Position numbers and translations under genes: made by a program. 64,000 nucleotides of DNA from Actinomycetales bacterium (GTDB lineage: Bacteria > Actinomycetota > Actinomycetes > Actinomycetales > Dermatophilaceae), in contig JADJVX010000026.1 in assembly GCA_016710385.1 (NCBI GenBank), forward strand, positions 124,001 to 188,000. Reading direction: 5' to 3'. The notes below the pieces were generated by a model, which saw only the letters and a list, made by a program, of their open reading frames with translations, was not told the origin of the DNA and did no database searches. Numbering within the stretch: position 1 is the first letter of the stretch; every line of letters begins with the position of its first letter. This document shows positions 8,150 through 15,900 of the stretch, piece by piece.

Positions 8150-8974
8150 TCAGCGGGCCTGGGCGAAGCGCTTCTCCAGCGCTCGCACCAGGCTGGACAG
8201 CGGCAGGGTGATGGCGAGGTAGGCCAGCGCCACGACGATGAGCGGGGTCGGGCTGGCCTTGGTGTTGAGGAAGGTCGAGCCGAACTTCGTCAGCTCGTAC
8301 TGCGCGACCGAGACGCCCAGGACATAGACGAGCGAGGAGTCCTTGACCAAGAGGATGAGTTCGTTGGTCAGCGGCGGAATGACAATGCGGAAGGCCTGCG
8401 GGATGACGATCGAGAACATCGTCCGCCCCCGGCTCATGCCCAGCGACCGCGCGGCCTCCATCTGCCCCTTGGGGACGGCTTGGATCCCGGCGCGGATGGT
8501 TTCGGCCATGTATGCCGCGGCCGTGAGTCCCAGACCGACGGTCACCATCCCGAAGAAGTCACCCGGGAACTTGAAGCCGGGGAAGGCATTGGGGATGCCG
8601 TAGGCGACCATGAAGAGCACGACGAGCGAGGGCAGCCCACGGAACAGCTCGATGTAGCCGTTGGCGAACCATCGGTAAGGGCCGATCGACGACAGCTTCA
8701 TCATCGCCAGCAACAGGCCGAGCGCCAACCCGAAGGCGAACGCCAGCAGCGTGTAGACGAGGGTGTTGCGGATCGCCTCGGTGAGCAGGCGCGGCCACAT
8801 CGACGCGGCGATGTCCAAGCGCAAGAACGAGTCGGAGAAGCTCTTCCAGTCGGTCTTGACCGCCAGGAAGAGGATGACGAGTAGGCCGACGGCATACTGC
8901 GCCCCGCGGGTCAGTCGAGCCCTTTGCCTCCGGGACATGCCCGCGCGCGCCGGCTCGGCGGTTGTCGTCGTCAT
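8150..8974 (-). CDS. Second polar amino-acid ABC transporter, permease
   Basis: A 274-residue permease of the His/Glu/Gln family. It has a basic N-terminus (RRQRARLTRG), membrane segments from about residue 28, a conserved NGYIELFRGLPSLVVLF block and the EAA loop TAAAYMAETIRAGIQAVPKG with MEAARSLGMSRGRTM. The match to the permease at 5452 is general family similarity rather than near identity, so the two operons are old paralogues or separate acquisitions. It lies between its binding protein (about 95 bases upstream) and its ATPase. Confidence 0.9.
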   Translation of the reverse strand: MTTTTAEPARAGMSRRQRARLTRGAQYAVGLLVILFLAVKTDWKSFSDSFLRLDIAASMWPRLLTEAIRNTLVYTLLAFAFGLALGLLLAMMKLSSIGPYRWFANGYIELFRGLPSLVVLFMVAYGIPNAFPGFKFPGDFFGMVTVGLGLTAAAYMAETIRAGIQAVPKGQMEAARSLGMSRGRTMFSIVIPQAFRIVIPPLTNELILLVKDSSLVYVLGVSVAQYELTKFGSTFLNTKASPTPLIVVALAYLAITLPLSSLVRALEKRFAQAR

Positions 8975-9068
8975 GTGGCTGCCCTTCTCGTCGCGCCCCT
9001 CGGGGCTTGCGCAAAGGCTGGCGCAGACGGATCGTCTGCGCCAGCCTCACTGCCGGTAGTGCGGAGGA

Positions 9069-9908
9069 TCAGGACTTCGGAGCGTCCGTGCCGATCCACT
9101 TCTTGTAGATGGTGTTGTAGTCGCCGCTGGCCTTGGCGTCCTTGAGGACCTGGTCGACGACCTTCTTGAGTTCGGCGTTGTCGAGCTTCATGCCGAAGCC
9201 GTAGACGTCACCGGTGTCGAACTGCGGGCCGACGACGGCCTTGCCGGGGTTCTTCTTGACGACCGGGCCCCACACGGGCAGATCGTTGATCGCGGCGTCG
9301 ACCTGGCCGGTGAGCAGCGCCTGCTGCTGGCTGGGCAGGTCCTGGAACTCGATGATCTCGTAGCCGTTGGCCGCCTTCTGCGCGTTGGCGTAGTCCAGGC
9401 CGGTCGTGGCCGACTGGGCGCCGATCTTCTTGCCCTTGAGGTCGGCCAGCCCCTTGACCGTCGAGTTCGGCGGCAGCAGCAGGGCCTGGGTGGCATTGAA
9501 GTAGGCGTCGGAGAAGAGGATGGCCTTCTTGCGCTCGTCGGTGATCGACATGGCGGCGGCGGAGATGTCGCACTTGCCGGTCTTGGTCACCTCACCGGAC
9601 TTGATGCCCTCGAAGGGGGTGTCGACGATCTTCTGGGTGACGCCGAGCTTCTTGGCGACCAAGTCCATGACGTCGACGTCGAAGCCGACGACCTTGCCCG
9701 AGTCGTCGGGGTACTGGAATGGCTCGTAAGCCAGGTGGGTGCAGACCGTCAGCGAGCCCGGGGCGATGAGCTTGACGGCGCTCGCCGCGGACGTCGCGGC
9801 GTTGGACGTCGAGGCGGCAGGGGTCGAGGACGAGCCACAGCCCGCCATCGCCAGGCTGCTCGCGGCGGCCACGGCGATGAGGGCGGTGCGACGAATCGGG
9901 AAACGCAC
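9069..9908 (-). CDS. Second polar amino-acid ABC transporter, substrate-binding lipoprotein
   Basis: A 279-residue family 3 binding protein. The GTG at 9908 has AGGAG six bases upstream and yields a clean signal peptide (RFPIRRTALIAVAAASSLAMAGC) with the lipidated Cys at residue 24. The mature part has TVCTHLAYEPFQY, VVGFDVDVMDLVAKKLG, AAMSITDERKKAILFSDAYF and a domain-2 block KKIGAQSATTGLDYA. It feeds the permease and ATPase genes just downstream. Longer in-frame reading upstream is not protein-like. Substrate unknown. Confidence 0.88.
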   Translation of the reverse strand: MRFPIRRTALIAVAAASSLAMAGCGSSSTPAASTSNAATSAASAVKLIAPGSLTVCTHLAYEPFQYPDDSGKVVGFDVDVMDLVAKKLGVTQKIVDTPFEGIKSGEVTKTGKCDISAAAMSITDERKKAILFSDAYFNATQALLLPPNSTVKGLADLKGKKIGAQSATTGLDYANAQKAANGYEIIEFQDLPSQQQALLTGQVDAAINDLPVWGPVVKKNPGKAVVGPQFDTGDVYGFGMKLDNAELKKVVDQVLKDAKASGDYNTIYKKWIGTDAPKS

Positions 9909-10246
9909 GATGTACTCCTGGTCGGTCGGTGAGTCGACGGCGATCCGCGCGTGTCGGCGGTCGGCTGGCGTGCGCGGCCGCACGATGCCCGCGCATCGCA
10001 ACGTCCGCATCATGACATCGATCCGCCGCGCCAGGCGGAACCGCCCGGCATTCGGGGAGATACGAGATGAGATCTTCACCTGTATGCCGGGTCCGGCCGG
10101 CTCGCGCGGCCGGCAGTGGGCGGACGGCCGGCTCGCGTGGCGGGCTCGCGGGCGGCGGTGGGCGGACGGCATACCGGCTGGTGATCTGCGCGACAGCGGG
10201 CCTTGGGTCCGTTGTGCCGGCGGCCGCTGGCTGGATCAATATCCCC
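9909..10246. other. Divergent control region between an ABC operon and paaK
   Basis: No credible gene lies here. The region must hold promoters for the minus-strand ABC operon and for paaK. It contains direct repeats (CCGGCTCGCG and GTGGGCGGACGG, each seen twice near 10095-10170) framed by an opposed pair of the GTATGCCG word (about 10082 and 10169). I could not place a convincing promoter. Confidence 0.5.
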
Positions 10247-11542
10247 ATGTATCTGGAGTCTGCCGACGAAGCCCTGCACTGGTCGCTTGACGAACTGCGT
10301 GCCCGCCAGCTCGAACGGGTCCAGGACACCGTGCGGCGCTGCTACGAGAATGTCGCGCACTATCGGCAGGCGTTCGACGCCGCGGGGGCGCATCCGGACG
10401 ATCTGCGCAGCCTGGCCGACCTGAGTCGGTTCCCGTTCACCGACAAGCACACGCTGCGGTCCAACTACCCGTTCGGGATGTTTGCCGTGCCGCGTGAAGA
10501 TGTCGTGCGCATCCACGCCAGCAGCGGCACGACCGGGCAGCCGACCGTCGTGGGCTACACCATCGACGACATCGACCGGTGGGCCGATCTCATGGCCCGC
10601 TGCCTCTATGTCGGTGGCGTCCGCAAGGGCGACGTCTTCCACAACATCTCCGGCTATGGCCTGTTCACCGGCGGGCTCGGAGTGCACTACGGCGCCGAAC
10701 GGCTCGGCTGCAGCGTCGTGCCGATCAGCGGAGGCATGACCGAGCGCCAGGTGCAGCTCATCCAGGACTTCGGCCCGCGGGCCGTGCACTGCACCCCGAG
10801 CTACTTCGTCGCGGTGCTCGACCACATGGAACGCATCGGCATCGACCCCCGCGACACCTCGATCAAGGTGGCGATGTTCGGTGCCGAGCCGTGGACCTAC
10901 GCCACCCGCGACGCCATTGAGGCCCGCGCCGGGCTCAAGGCCCAGGACCTGTTCGGACTGTCCGAGCTCATCGGGCCGGGCGTCGCGAGCGAGTCGATCG
11001 AGACCCGCGACGGACTCACCGTGTGGGAGGACCACTTCTATCCCGAGATCGTCGACCCCGAGACTCTCGAGCCGGTGCCGGACGGGCAGCAGGGCGAGCT
11101 GGTGCTCACCAGTCTCACCAAGGAGGCCTTCCCGGTCGTGCGCTATCGCACCAAGGACCTCACCCGACTGCTGCCAGGCACCATCTATCCGACGATGCGC
11201 CACATGGAGAAGATCACCGGCCGCACCGACGACATGATGATCATTCGAGGGGTCAACGTCTTCCCCACCCAGATCGAGGAAATCATCATGAAGGAGCCCG
11301 GCCTGGGCCCCTACTTCCAATGCATCCTCACCCAGCCCGGTGCCATGACCGAGTTGACCGTCGTCGTCGAGACCCACCACCACGAGAGCGACGAGGTGAA
11401 GAACTCGCTCGCCGCCGACCTGCGCCACCAGATCAAGAACCGCGTCGGCACCACGGCGATCATCGAGGTCCGCGAGCCCGGCGGCATCGAGCGCTCGGTC
11501 GGCAAGGCCCGCCGGATCGTCGACAAGCGCCCCAAGACCTGA
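10247..11542 (+). CDS. paaK: Phenylacetate-CoA ligase PaaK
   Basis: A 431-residue AMP-forming ligase, the usual PaaK length. The P-loop is SSGTTGQPTVVGYT (about residues 87-100), followed by YGLFTGGLGVHYGAERLG, FGAEPWT, the adenylation block LFGLSELIGPG, RYRTKDLTRLLPG, and the C-terminal ITGRTDDMMIIRGVNVFPTQIE with the hinge and GKARRIVDKRP carrying the catalytic Lys. It activates phenylacetate to phenylacetyl-CoA in the cytoplasm, the first step of the pathway to which paaN and paaH belong. The ATG at 10247 has no ribosome-binding site and may be leaderless; the longer in-frame extension upstream is low-complexity and unlikely to be coding. Confidence 0.92.
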   Translation: MYLESADEALHWSLDELRARQLERVQDTVRRCYENVAHYRQAFDAAGAHPDDLRSLADLSRFPFTDKHTLRSNYPFGMFAVPREDVVRIHASSGTTGQPTVVGYTIDDIDRWADLMARCLYVGGVRKGDVFHNISGYGLFTGGLGVHYGAERLGCSVVPISGGMTERQVQLIQDFGPRAVHCTPSYFVAVLDHMERIGIDPRDTSIKVAMFGAEPWTYATRDAIEARAGLKAQDLFGLSELIGPGVASESIETRDGLTVWEDHFYPEIVDPETLEPVPDGQQGELVLTSLTKEAFPVVRYRTKDLTRLLPGTIYPTMRHMEKITGRTDDMMIIRGVNVFPTQIEEIIMKEPGLGPYFQCILTQPGAMTELTVVVETHHHESDEVKNSLAADLRHQIKNRVGTTAIIEVREPGGIERSVGKARRIVDKRPKT

Positions 11543-11607
11543 CCCCTCGGCCTCGCCCCTTCGGCCTCGCCCCTTCGGCCCCGGTCTCGCCCCCCGGTCT
11601 CGCCCCC
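11543..11607. repeat. Degenerate tandem repeat of CCTCGCCCCTTCGG
   Basis: Downstream of paaK the 14-mer CCTCGCCCCTTCGG and variants such as GGTCTCGCCCCCC are iterated four to five times before the hairpin at 11608. They look like slippage repeats in non-coding DNA. Confidence 0.5.
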
Positions 11608-11627
11608 CGGCATACGGCGGTATGCCG
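11608..11627 (+). terminator. Small hairpin after paaK made of an inverted GTATGCCG pair
   Basis: CGGCATAC (11608-11615), loop GGCG, GTATGCCG (11620-11627). This is the tightest opposed pair of the abundant word in the window. It lies 65 bases after the paaK stop in a region with no other gene until galE. Confidence 0.55.
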
Positions 11628-11740
11628 TGGTCCTCGCTTCGCGGGGTCAGTCAGCGCAGCGCGGATGCGAGCGACGGCCGACGAGTGCCGAACTCAGCGA
11701 CGCGGAGAGTTTGCCGGCGCTGCTGACCCGGGACCACCCG

Positions 11741-11877
11741 CAAACTCAGCGACCTGGAAGGTTTCCCGGCGCATCCAGCCCCAGAACCCCGGCAAACTCA
11801 GCGACCTGGAAGGTTCCCCGGCACATCCAGCCCCAAGACCCCGGCAAACTCGGCGACCTGGAAGGTTCCCCGGCGAC
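11741..11877. repeat. 52-bp tandem repeat array A (about 2.6 copies)
   Basis: CAAACTCAGCGACCTGGAAG starts at 11741, 11793 and, with one change, 11845: a period of exactly 52 bp. The second and third units differ from the first by a few substitutions. The inner segment GGAAGGTTTCC is the reverse complement of the GGAAACCTTCC core in the 52-bp arrays near 39.2 and 49.1 kb. The array is non-coding, between paaK and galE. Confidence 0.8.
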
Positions 11878-11977
11878 AATGCGGCAGGGCGCCGCGTTGG
11901 AGCGGCGGGGGCGGGGCAGGTTGCGGCGTTGGTGCGGCGTGCCGCGGGAGTGTTGCGGGACGGCATACCCTCGTGGC

Positions 11978-13000
11978 ATGCGAGTTCTCGTGAGTGGGGG
12001 GGCCGGCTACATCGGCTCGCACACCGTCATCCGGCTGGTCGCGGCAGGGCACGACGTCGTCGTCGTCGACTCGTTCGCCAACAGCAAACCGTCCGTCGTG
12101 GGGCGGGTCGAGGCGCTCATCGGGCGCGAGCTGGAGGTGCATGCCTTCGACCTCACCGACAAGGACAAGACCGAGCACCTGCTGGCGAGTATGCCGTTCG
12201 ATGCGGTGATCCACTTCGCCGGGCTCAAGGCGGTCGGCGAGAGCGTCGAGCGGCCGCTGGAGTATTACGAGAACAACCTCGAATCGACCTTTTCGTTGGT
12301 GCGGGCCATGCGGCGGCACGGGTGCGGGCTGCTCGTCTTCTCCTCGTCGGCGACCGTCTACGGGCCGGACGCCCCGCTGCCCCTTCGCGAAGACTATGAA
12401 CCGCTGGTCGCGACCAACCCCTATGGCCGCACCAAAGTGATGATCGAGCACGTGCTGCGCGATGTCGCCCAGATCGACGAGTCCTTCAAGGTGGCGCTGC
12501 TGCGCTACTTCAACCCGGTCGGCGCGCACCCGTCCGGCACCATCGGGGAGGACCCGCAGGGCATCCCCAACAACCTGCTGCCATTTGTCGCGCAGGTCGC
12601 GGTCGGGCGACGGGAGAAGCTCGCCGTCTTCGGTGCCGACTACCCCACCGCCGACGGCACCTGTGAACGCGACTACATCCACGTCGAGGACCTCGCCGCG
12701 GGGCATGTGGCCGCGCTGACCGCCCTGGCTGCCTCGACCGAGCGGGTGCGCACGTGGAACCTCGGCACCGGCCGGCCGACGTCGGTGCTCGAGGTCATCG
12801 CCGCCTTCGAGCGGGCCAGCGGACAGCGCATCCCCTACGAGATCGTCGGGCGTCGGGCGGGTGACCTGGCGCAAAACTGGGCCGACCCCACCCGCGCGGC
12901 CAACGAATTGGGCTGGCGGGCAACGAAATCCATCGACGACATGTGCGCCGACGCGTGGCACTGGCAGAGCCAGAACCCCCAGGGGTATCCCGACGCGTAG
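11978..13000 (+). CDS. galE: UDP-glucose 4-epimerase GalE
   Basis: A 340-residue extended short-chain dehydrogenase. The NAD site is SGGAGYIGSHT (residues 6-16), the active site has FSSSATVYG and the YGRTK pair (Tyr-x-x-x-Lys), and GalE-type blocks include FAGLKAVGESV, LRYFNPVGAHPSG, NNLLPFVAQVAVGRR and DYIHVEDLAAGH. It interconverts UDP-glucose and UDP-galactose for cell-wall and exopolysaccharide sugars. The ATG at 11978 starts directly at the Rossmann strand. A copy of the abundant word is 12 bases upstream. The gene stands alone, downstream of repeat array A. Confidence 0.93.
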   Translation: MRVLVSGGAGYIGSHTVIRLVAAGHDVVVVDSFANSKPSVVGRVEALIGRELEVHAFDLTDKDKTEHLLASMPFDAVIHFAGLKAVGESVERPLEYYENNLESTFSLVRAMRRHGCGLLVFSSSATVYGPDAPLPLREDYEPLVATNPYGRTKVMIEHVLRDVAQIDESFKVALLRYFNPVGAHPSGTIGEDPQGIPNNLLPFVAQVAVGRREKLAVFGADYPTADGTCERDYIHVEDLAAGHVAALTALAASTERVRTWNLGTGRPTSVLEVIAAFERASGQRIPYEIVGRRAGDLAQNWADPTRAANELGWRATKSIDDMCADAWHWQSQNPQGYPDA

Positions 13001-13073
13001 CCGCTGCACGGCATACCGAAGCAAACGCACTCCACCACAGCCCAACTGGGCCTTTCGACCCCTCCCCCACGCC

Positions 13074-13101
13074 TTCGACCAAGTACCCCCAGGGGTATTT
13101 A
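13074..13101 (+). promoter_or_regulatory. Candidate cyd promoter with a GC-rich palindrome between -35 and -10
   Basis: TTCGAC (13074-13079), a 16-base spacer and TATTTA (13096-13101) form a plausible promoter for cydA. The spacer holds TACCCC-CA-GGGGTA (13084-13097), a palindrome of the general form bound by CsoR-type copper repressors. A second copy of CCCCCAGGGGTAT lies at the 3' end of galE, about 100 bases upstream. Control of cytochrome bd by copper would make sense, since the alternative haem-copper oxidase needs copper, but no csoR gene is in view. Confidence 0.4.
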
Positions 13102-13223
13102 TGTCTTGTTCGTCACAACGCCATGCTCAGCGGCACTGGGGGCTCAGTGCGCAGGAGTACGTTGCCAATTGGGGGTTCGATGCGGCGAACTCACTCAGTA
13201 ACTACCTGAGCATCAACCATTGA
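13101..13223 (+). CDS. Possible 40-residue leader peptide upstream of cydA
   Basis: An ATG-started reading frame MSCSSQRHAQRHWGLSAQEY continuing to SNYLSINH, ending two bases before a hairpin in the cydA leader. It has no clear ribosome-binding site, and its ATG overlaps the proposed -10 element, so it could only be translated from an earlier transcription start. Its composition is not obviously shadow-like. I list it as a candidate, not an established gene. Confidence 0.2.
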   Translation: MSCSSQRHAQRHWGLSAQEYVANWGFDAANSLSNYLSINH

Positions 13224-13224
13224 G

Positions 13225-13246
13225 GAGGGCTCCCGAACGAGCCCTC
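13225..13246 (+). promoter_or_regulatory. Hairpin in the cydA leader
   Basis: GAGGGCTC (13225-13232), loop CCGAAC, GAGCCCTC (13239-13246): an 8-bp stem ending 18 bases before the cydA start and close to its ribosome-binding site (GGGAG). It could be an attenuator or an mRNA stabiliser; no T-run follows. Confidence 0.4.
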
Positions 13247-13264
13247 GATTGCGGGAGCACGTCC

Positions 13265-14698
13265 ATGAATGCGCTCGACCTGGCGCGCTGGCAGTTCGCC
13301 ATCACGACCGTCTACCACTTCCTCTTCGTCCCGATCACCATCGGGCTCACCGCGCTCATCGCGGTCATGCAGACCTTCTGGCACCGCGGCGGCGACGAAC
13401 GCTGGCTGCGCCTCACCAAGTTCTTCGGCAAGTTGTTCATGATCAACTTCGCCCTCGGCCTGGTGACCGGCATCGTCCAGGAATTCCAGTTCGGGATGAA
13501 CTGGAGCCTCTACTCCCGCTTCGTCGGCGACATCTTCGGTGCGCCGCTGGCGTTCGAAGCGCTGCTGGCCTTCTTCCTGGAGTCGACCTTCCTCGGTCTG
13601 TGGATCTTCGGCTGGGATCGCCTGCCCAAGCGGATCCACCTGGCTTCGATCTGGCTGGTCCACCTCGGCACGGTGTTCTCGGCGTTCTTCATCCTCGCCG
13701 CAAACTCGTTCATGCAGAACCCGGTTGGCTACACCTTCAACCCGAAGACCAACCGCGCCGAGCTCAGTGACTTCCTGGCCGTGCTCACAAACGAGGTCCA
13801 GCTCGTCACCTTCCCGCACGTGCTCATGGGCGCCTACATGACCGCCGGCGGCTTCCTCATGGGCATCGCGCTCTACCACCTGCGTCGGCAGGCCCTCGAC
13901 CACGGCCCGGACGTGTCGATGTATCGCAAGGCCGTGCGCCTGGGCGCCATCGTGTCGCTCGCCGCGAGCTTGGGCGTCATCGTCTCCGGCGACATCCAGG
14001 GCAAGGTCATGACGACTTACCAGCCGATGAAGATGGCCGCGGCAGAGGCGCTCTACGAGACCCGCAGCAACGCCCCCTTCTCGGTGCTGACCATCGGCGG
14101 CCTCGACGGCGCCAGCGCTCGCCCGGTCATCGAAGTGCCCGGGCTGCTTTCCTTCCTCGGCACCGGCAGCTTCGGCGGCGAGATCAAGGGCATCAACGAC
14201 CTCCAAGCCGCGTATGCCGGTAAGTACGGCTCCGCGGAGCTCACCCAGAGCGCCAGCTACGTCCCGACCATCTGGCTCACCTACTGGAACTTCCGGCTGA
14301 TGATGGGCGCGGGCTTCGTCACGATGTTCTTCGCGGCGCTGGCGCTGTGGAAGACCCGCGGTGACGGTGTCGTGACCGGCGGGATGTGGAAGCACATCGC
14401 GATCTGGACGCCGCTGCTGCCCGTGTTCGCCAACTCATTCGGCTGGATCTTCACCGAGGTCGGCCGCCAGCCCTGGATTGTCAACGGCATGATGACCACC
14501 GCCTCCGGGGTCTCCTCGACGGTCGGCGCGAGCAGCGTCCTGATCAGCATGGTCATCTTCACGCTGCTCTACGGCGCCCTCGCGGTTGTCGAGGTCAAGC
14601 TGCTGCTGCGCTACATCAAGCCCGGAGCCGTGCCCGTGGCCGCGCCGATCGAGCCGGCGGACCGCAAGGACGACGCGCCCCTGGTCTTCGCCTACTGA
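13265..14698 (+). CDS. cydA: Cytochrome bd ubiquinol/menaquinol oxidase subunit I
   Basis: A 477-residue polytopic membrane protein. The N-terminus LARWQFAITTVYHFLFVPITIG carries the first haem-binding His; GLVTGIVQEFQFGMNW, LFFLEST-like AFFLESTFLGLWIFGWDRLP and the Q-loop region (about 230-330) follow, then GWIFTEVGRQPW near residue 395. The Q-loop is the short form. With CydB it reduces oxygen at low tension using menaquinol and haems b558, b595 and d. The ATG at 13265 has GGGAG seven bases upstream. It is first in cydA-cydB-cydDC. Confidence 0.95.
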   Translation: MNALDLARWQFAITTVYHFLFVPITIGLTALIAVMQTFWHRGGDERWLRLTKFFGKLFMINFALGLVTGIVQEFQFGMNWSLYSRFVGDIFGAPLAFEALLAFFLESTFLGLWIFGWDRLPKRIHLASIWLVHLGTVFSAFFILAANSFMQNPVGYTFNPKTNRAELSDFLAVLTNEVQLVTFPHVLMGAYMTAGGFLMGIALYHLRRQALDHGPDVSMYRKAVRLGAIVSLAASLGVIVSGDIQGKVMTTYQPMKMAAAEALYETRSNAPFSVLTIGGLDGASARPVIEVPGLLSFLGTGSFGGEIKGINDLQAAYAGKYGSAELTQSASYVPTIWLTYWNFRLMMGAGFVTMFFAALALWKTRGDGVVTGGMWKHIAIWTPLLPVFANSFGWIFTEVGRQPWIVNGMMTTASGVSSTVGASSVLISMVIFTLLYGALAVVEVKLLLRYIKPGAVPVAAPIEPADRKDDAPLVFAY

Positions 14699-14743
14699 CC
14701 TCCGATCACCACAGATCACTCTGGATACGAGAAGACCCCTGAC

Positions 14744-15817
14744 ATGACTGACCTTTCAGCCCTCCAGCTCGTCTGGTTCATCCTCATCGCTGTGCTGTGG
14801 ATCGGCTACCTCACCCTCGAAGGCTTCGACTTCGGGGTGGGGATGCTGCTGCCGATCCTCGGTCGCGCCAAGACCACCGACCCCACCGACATCGCCGACG
14901 CCGAGCGGCGCAAGCGGGTCATGCTCAACACCATCGGCCCGGTGTGGGACGGCAACGAGGTGTGGGTGCTCACCGCGGGTGGCGCCACCTTCGCGGCCTT
15001 CCCGCAGTGGTACGCCACGCTGTTCTCGGGCTTCTATCTCGCCCTGGCCCTCATCCTCGTCGCCCTCATCCTGCGCGGCATGGGCCTGGACTACCGGCAC
15101 AAGGTCAACGACGACACCTGGCGCAAGCGCTGGGATCTCGCGATCACCGGCGGGTCGTTCCTCGCGGCCCTGCTCTGGGGCGTGGGGCTGACCAACATCG
15201 TCTACGGCACCCCGATCAAACCCAACCCTGCCGTCGCGGGCGACTACATCTTCGACGGCACGCTGCTCACCCTGCTCGGCCCGGTGCCGGTGCTGGGCGG
15301 GTTGACCTTCGTGGCCCTCTTCCTCACCCACGGCGCCTTCTTCATCGCCCTGAAGACCGACGGCCCGATCCGCCACGACGCCCGCGCCCTGGGCATCCGC
15401 GCCGGACTGGTGAGCGCCGTCCTGGCGGTGGCCCTGCTGCTGCTCATCGGGCTCAAGCACGGCTCGCTCGTGTTCTGGATCGGCACCGCCGTCGCCGCGA
15501 TCGCCCTGCTCGCAGGCATCGCCATGGCGGCCAAGGCCCGCGAAGGCTGGGCATTCATCGGCACCTTCGCGGCGATCGCCTTCGCCGTCGTCGCCTACTT
15601 CGGGGCGCTCTTCCCCAACGCCATGCCCTCGACGTTCGGGGACGCCGACTCGCTCACCCTGGCCGCCGCGTCGAGCACGCCGACGACGCTGACGATCATG
15701 ACCTGGGCCGCCGCGATCTTCACCCCGATCGTGCTCGTCTACACCGGGTGGACCTACTGGGTGTTCCGCAAGCGCCTGGCCGTCCACCACATCCCCGAGC
15801 CGGTGGCCATCCACTAG
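14744..15817 (+). CDS. cydB: Cytochrome bd oxidase subunit II
   Basis: A 357-residue membrane protein with about eight to nine hydrophobic segments. The N-terminal block WIGYLTLEGFDFGVGMLLPI and IGPVWDGNEVWVLTAGGATFAAFPQWYATLFSGFY are the CydB signature. It pairs with CydA to form the oxidase. The start lies 45 bases after the cydA stop with GAGAAG upstream. The last helix ends in WTYWVFRKRL. Confidence 0.95.
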   Translation: MTDLSALQLVWFILIAVLWIGYLTLEGFDFGVGMLLPILGRAKTTDPTDIADAERRKRVMLNTIGPVWDGNEVWVLTAGGATFAAFPQWYATLFSGFYLALALILVALILRGMGLDYRHKVNDDTWRKRWDLAITGGSFLAALLWGVGLTNIVYGTPIKPNPAVAGDYIFDGTLLTLLGPVPVLGGLTFVALFLTHGAFFIALKTDGPIRHDARALGIRAGLVSAVLAVALLLLIGLKHGSLVFWIGTAVAAIALLAGIAMAAKAREGWAFIGTFAAIAFAVVAYFGALFPNAMPSTFGDADSLTLAAASSTPTTLTIMTWAAAIFTPIVLVYTGWTYWVFRKRLAVHHIPEPVAIH

Positions 15818-15900
15818 TTCCGGTTCGGACGCCCGGCCGGTTTCGTTCCTGCGGACCGGCCGGTGCGGCCCCTCCTTCGCCCTGCTGAGACGCTCCTGCC

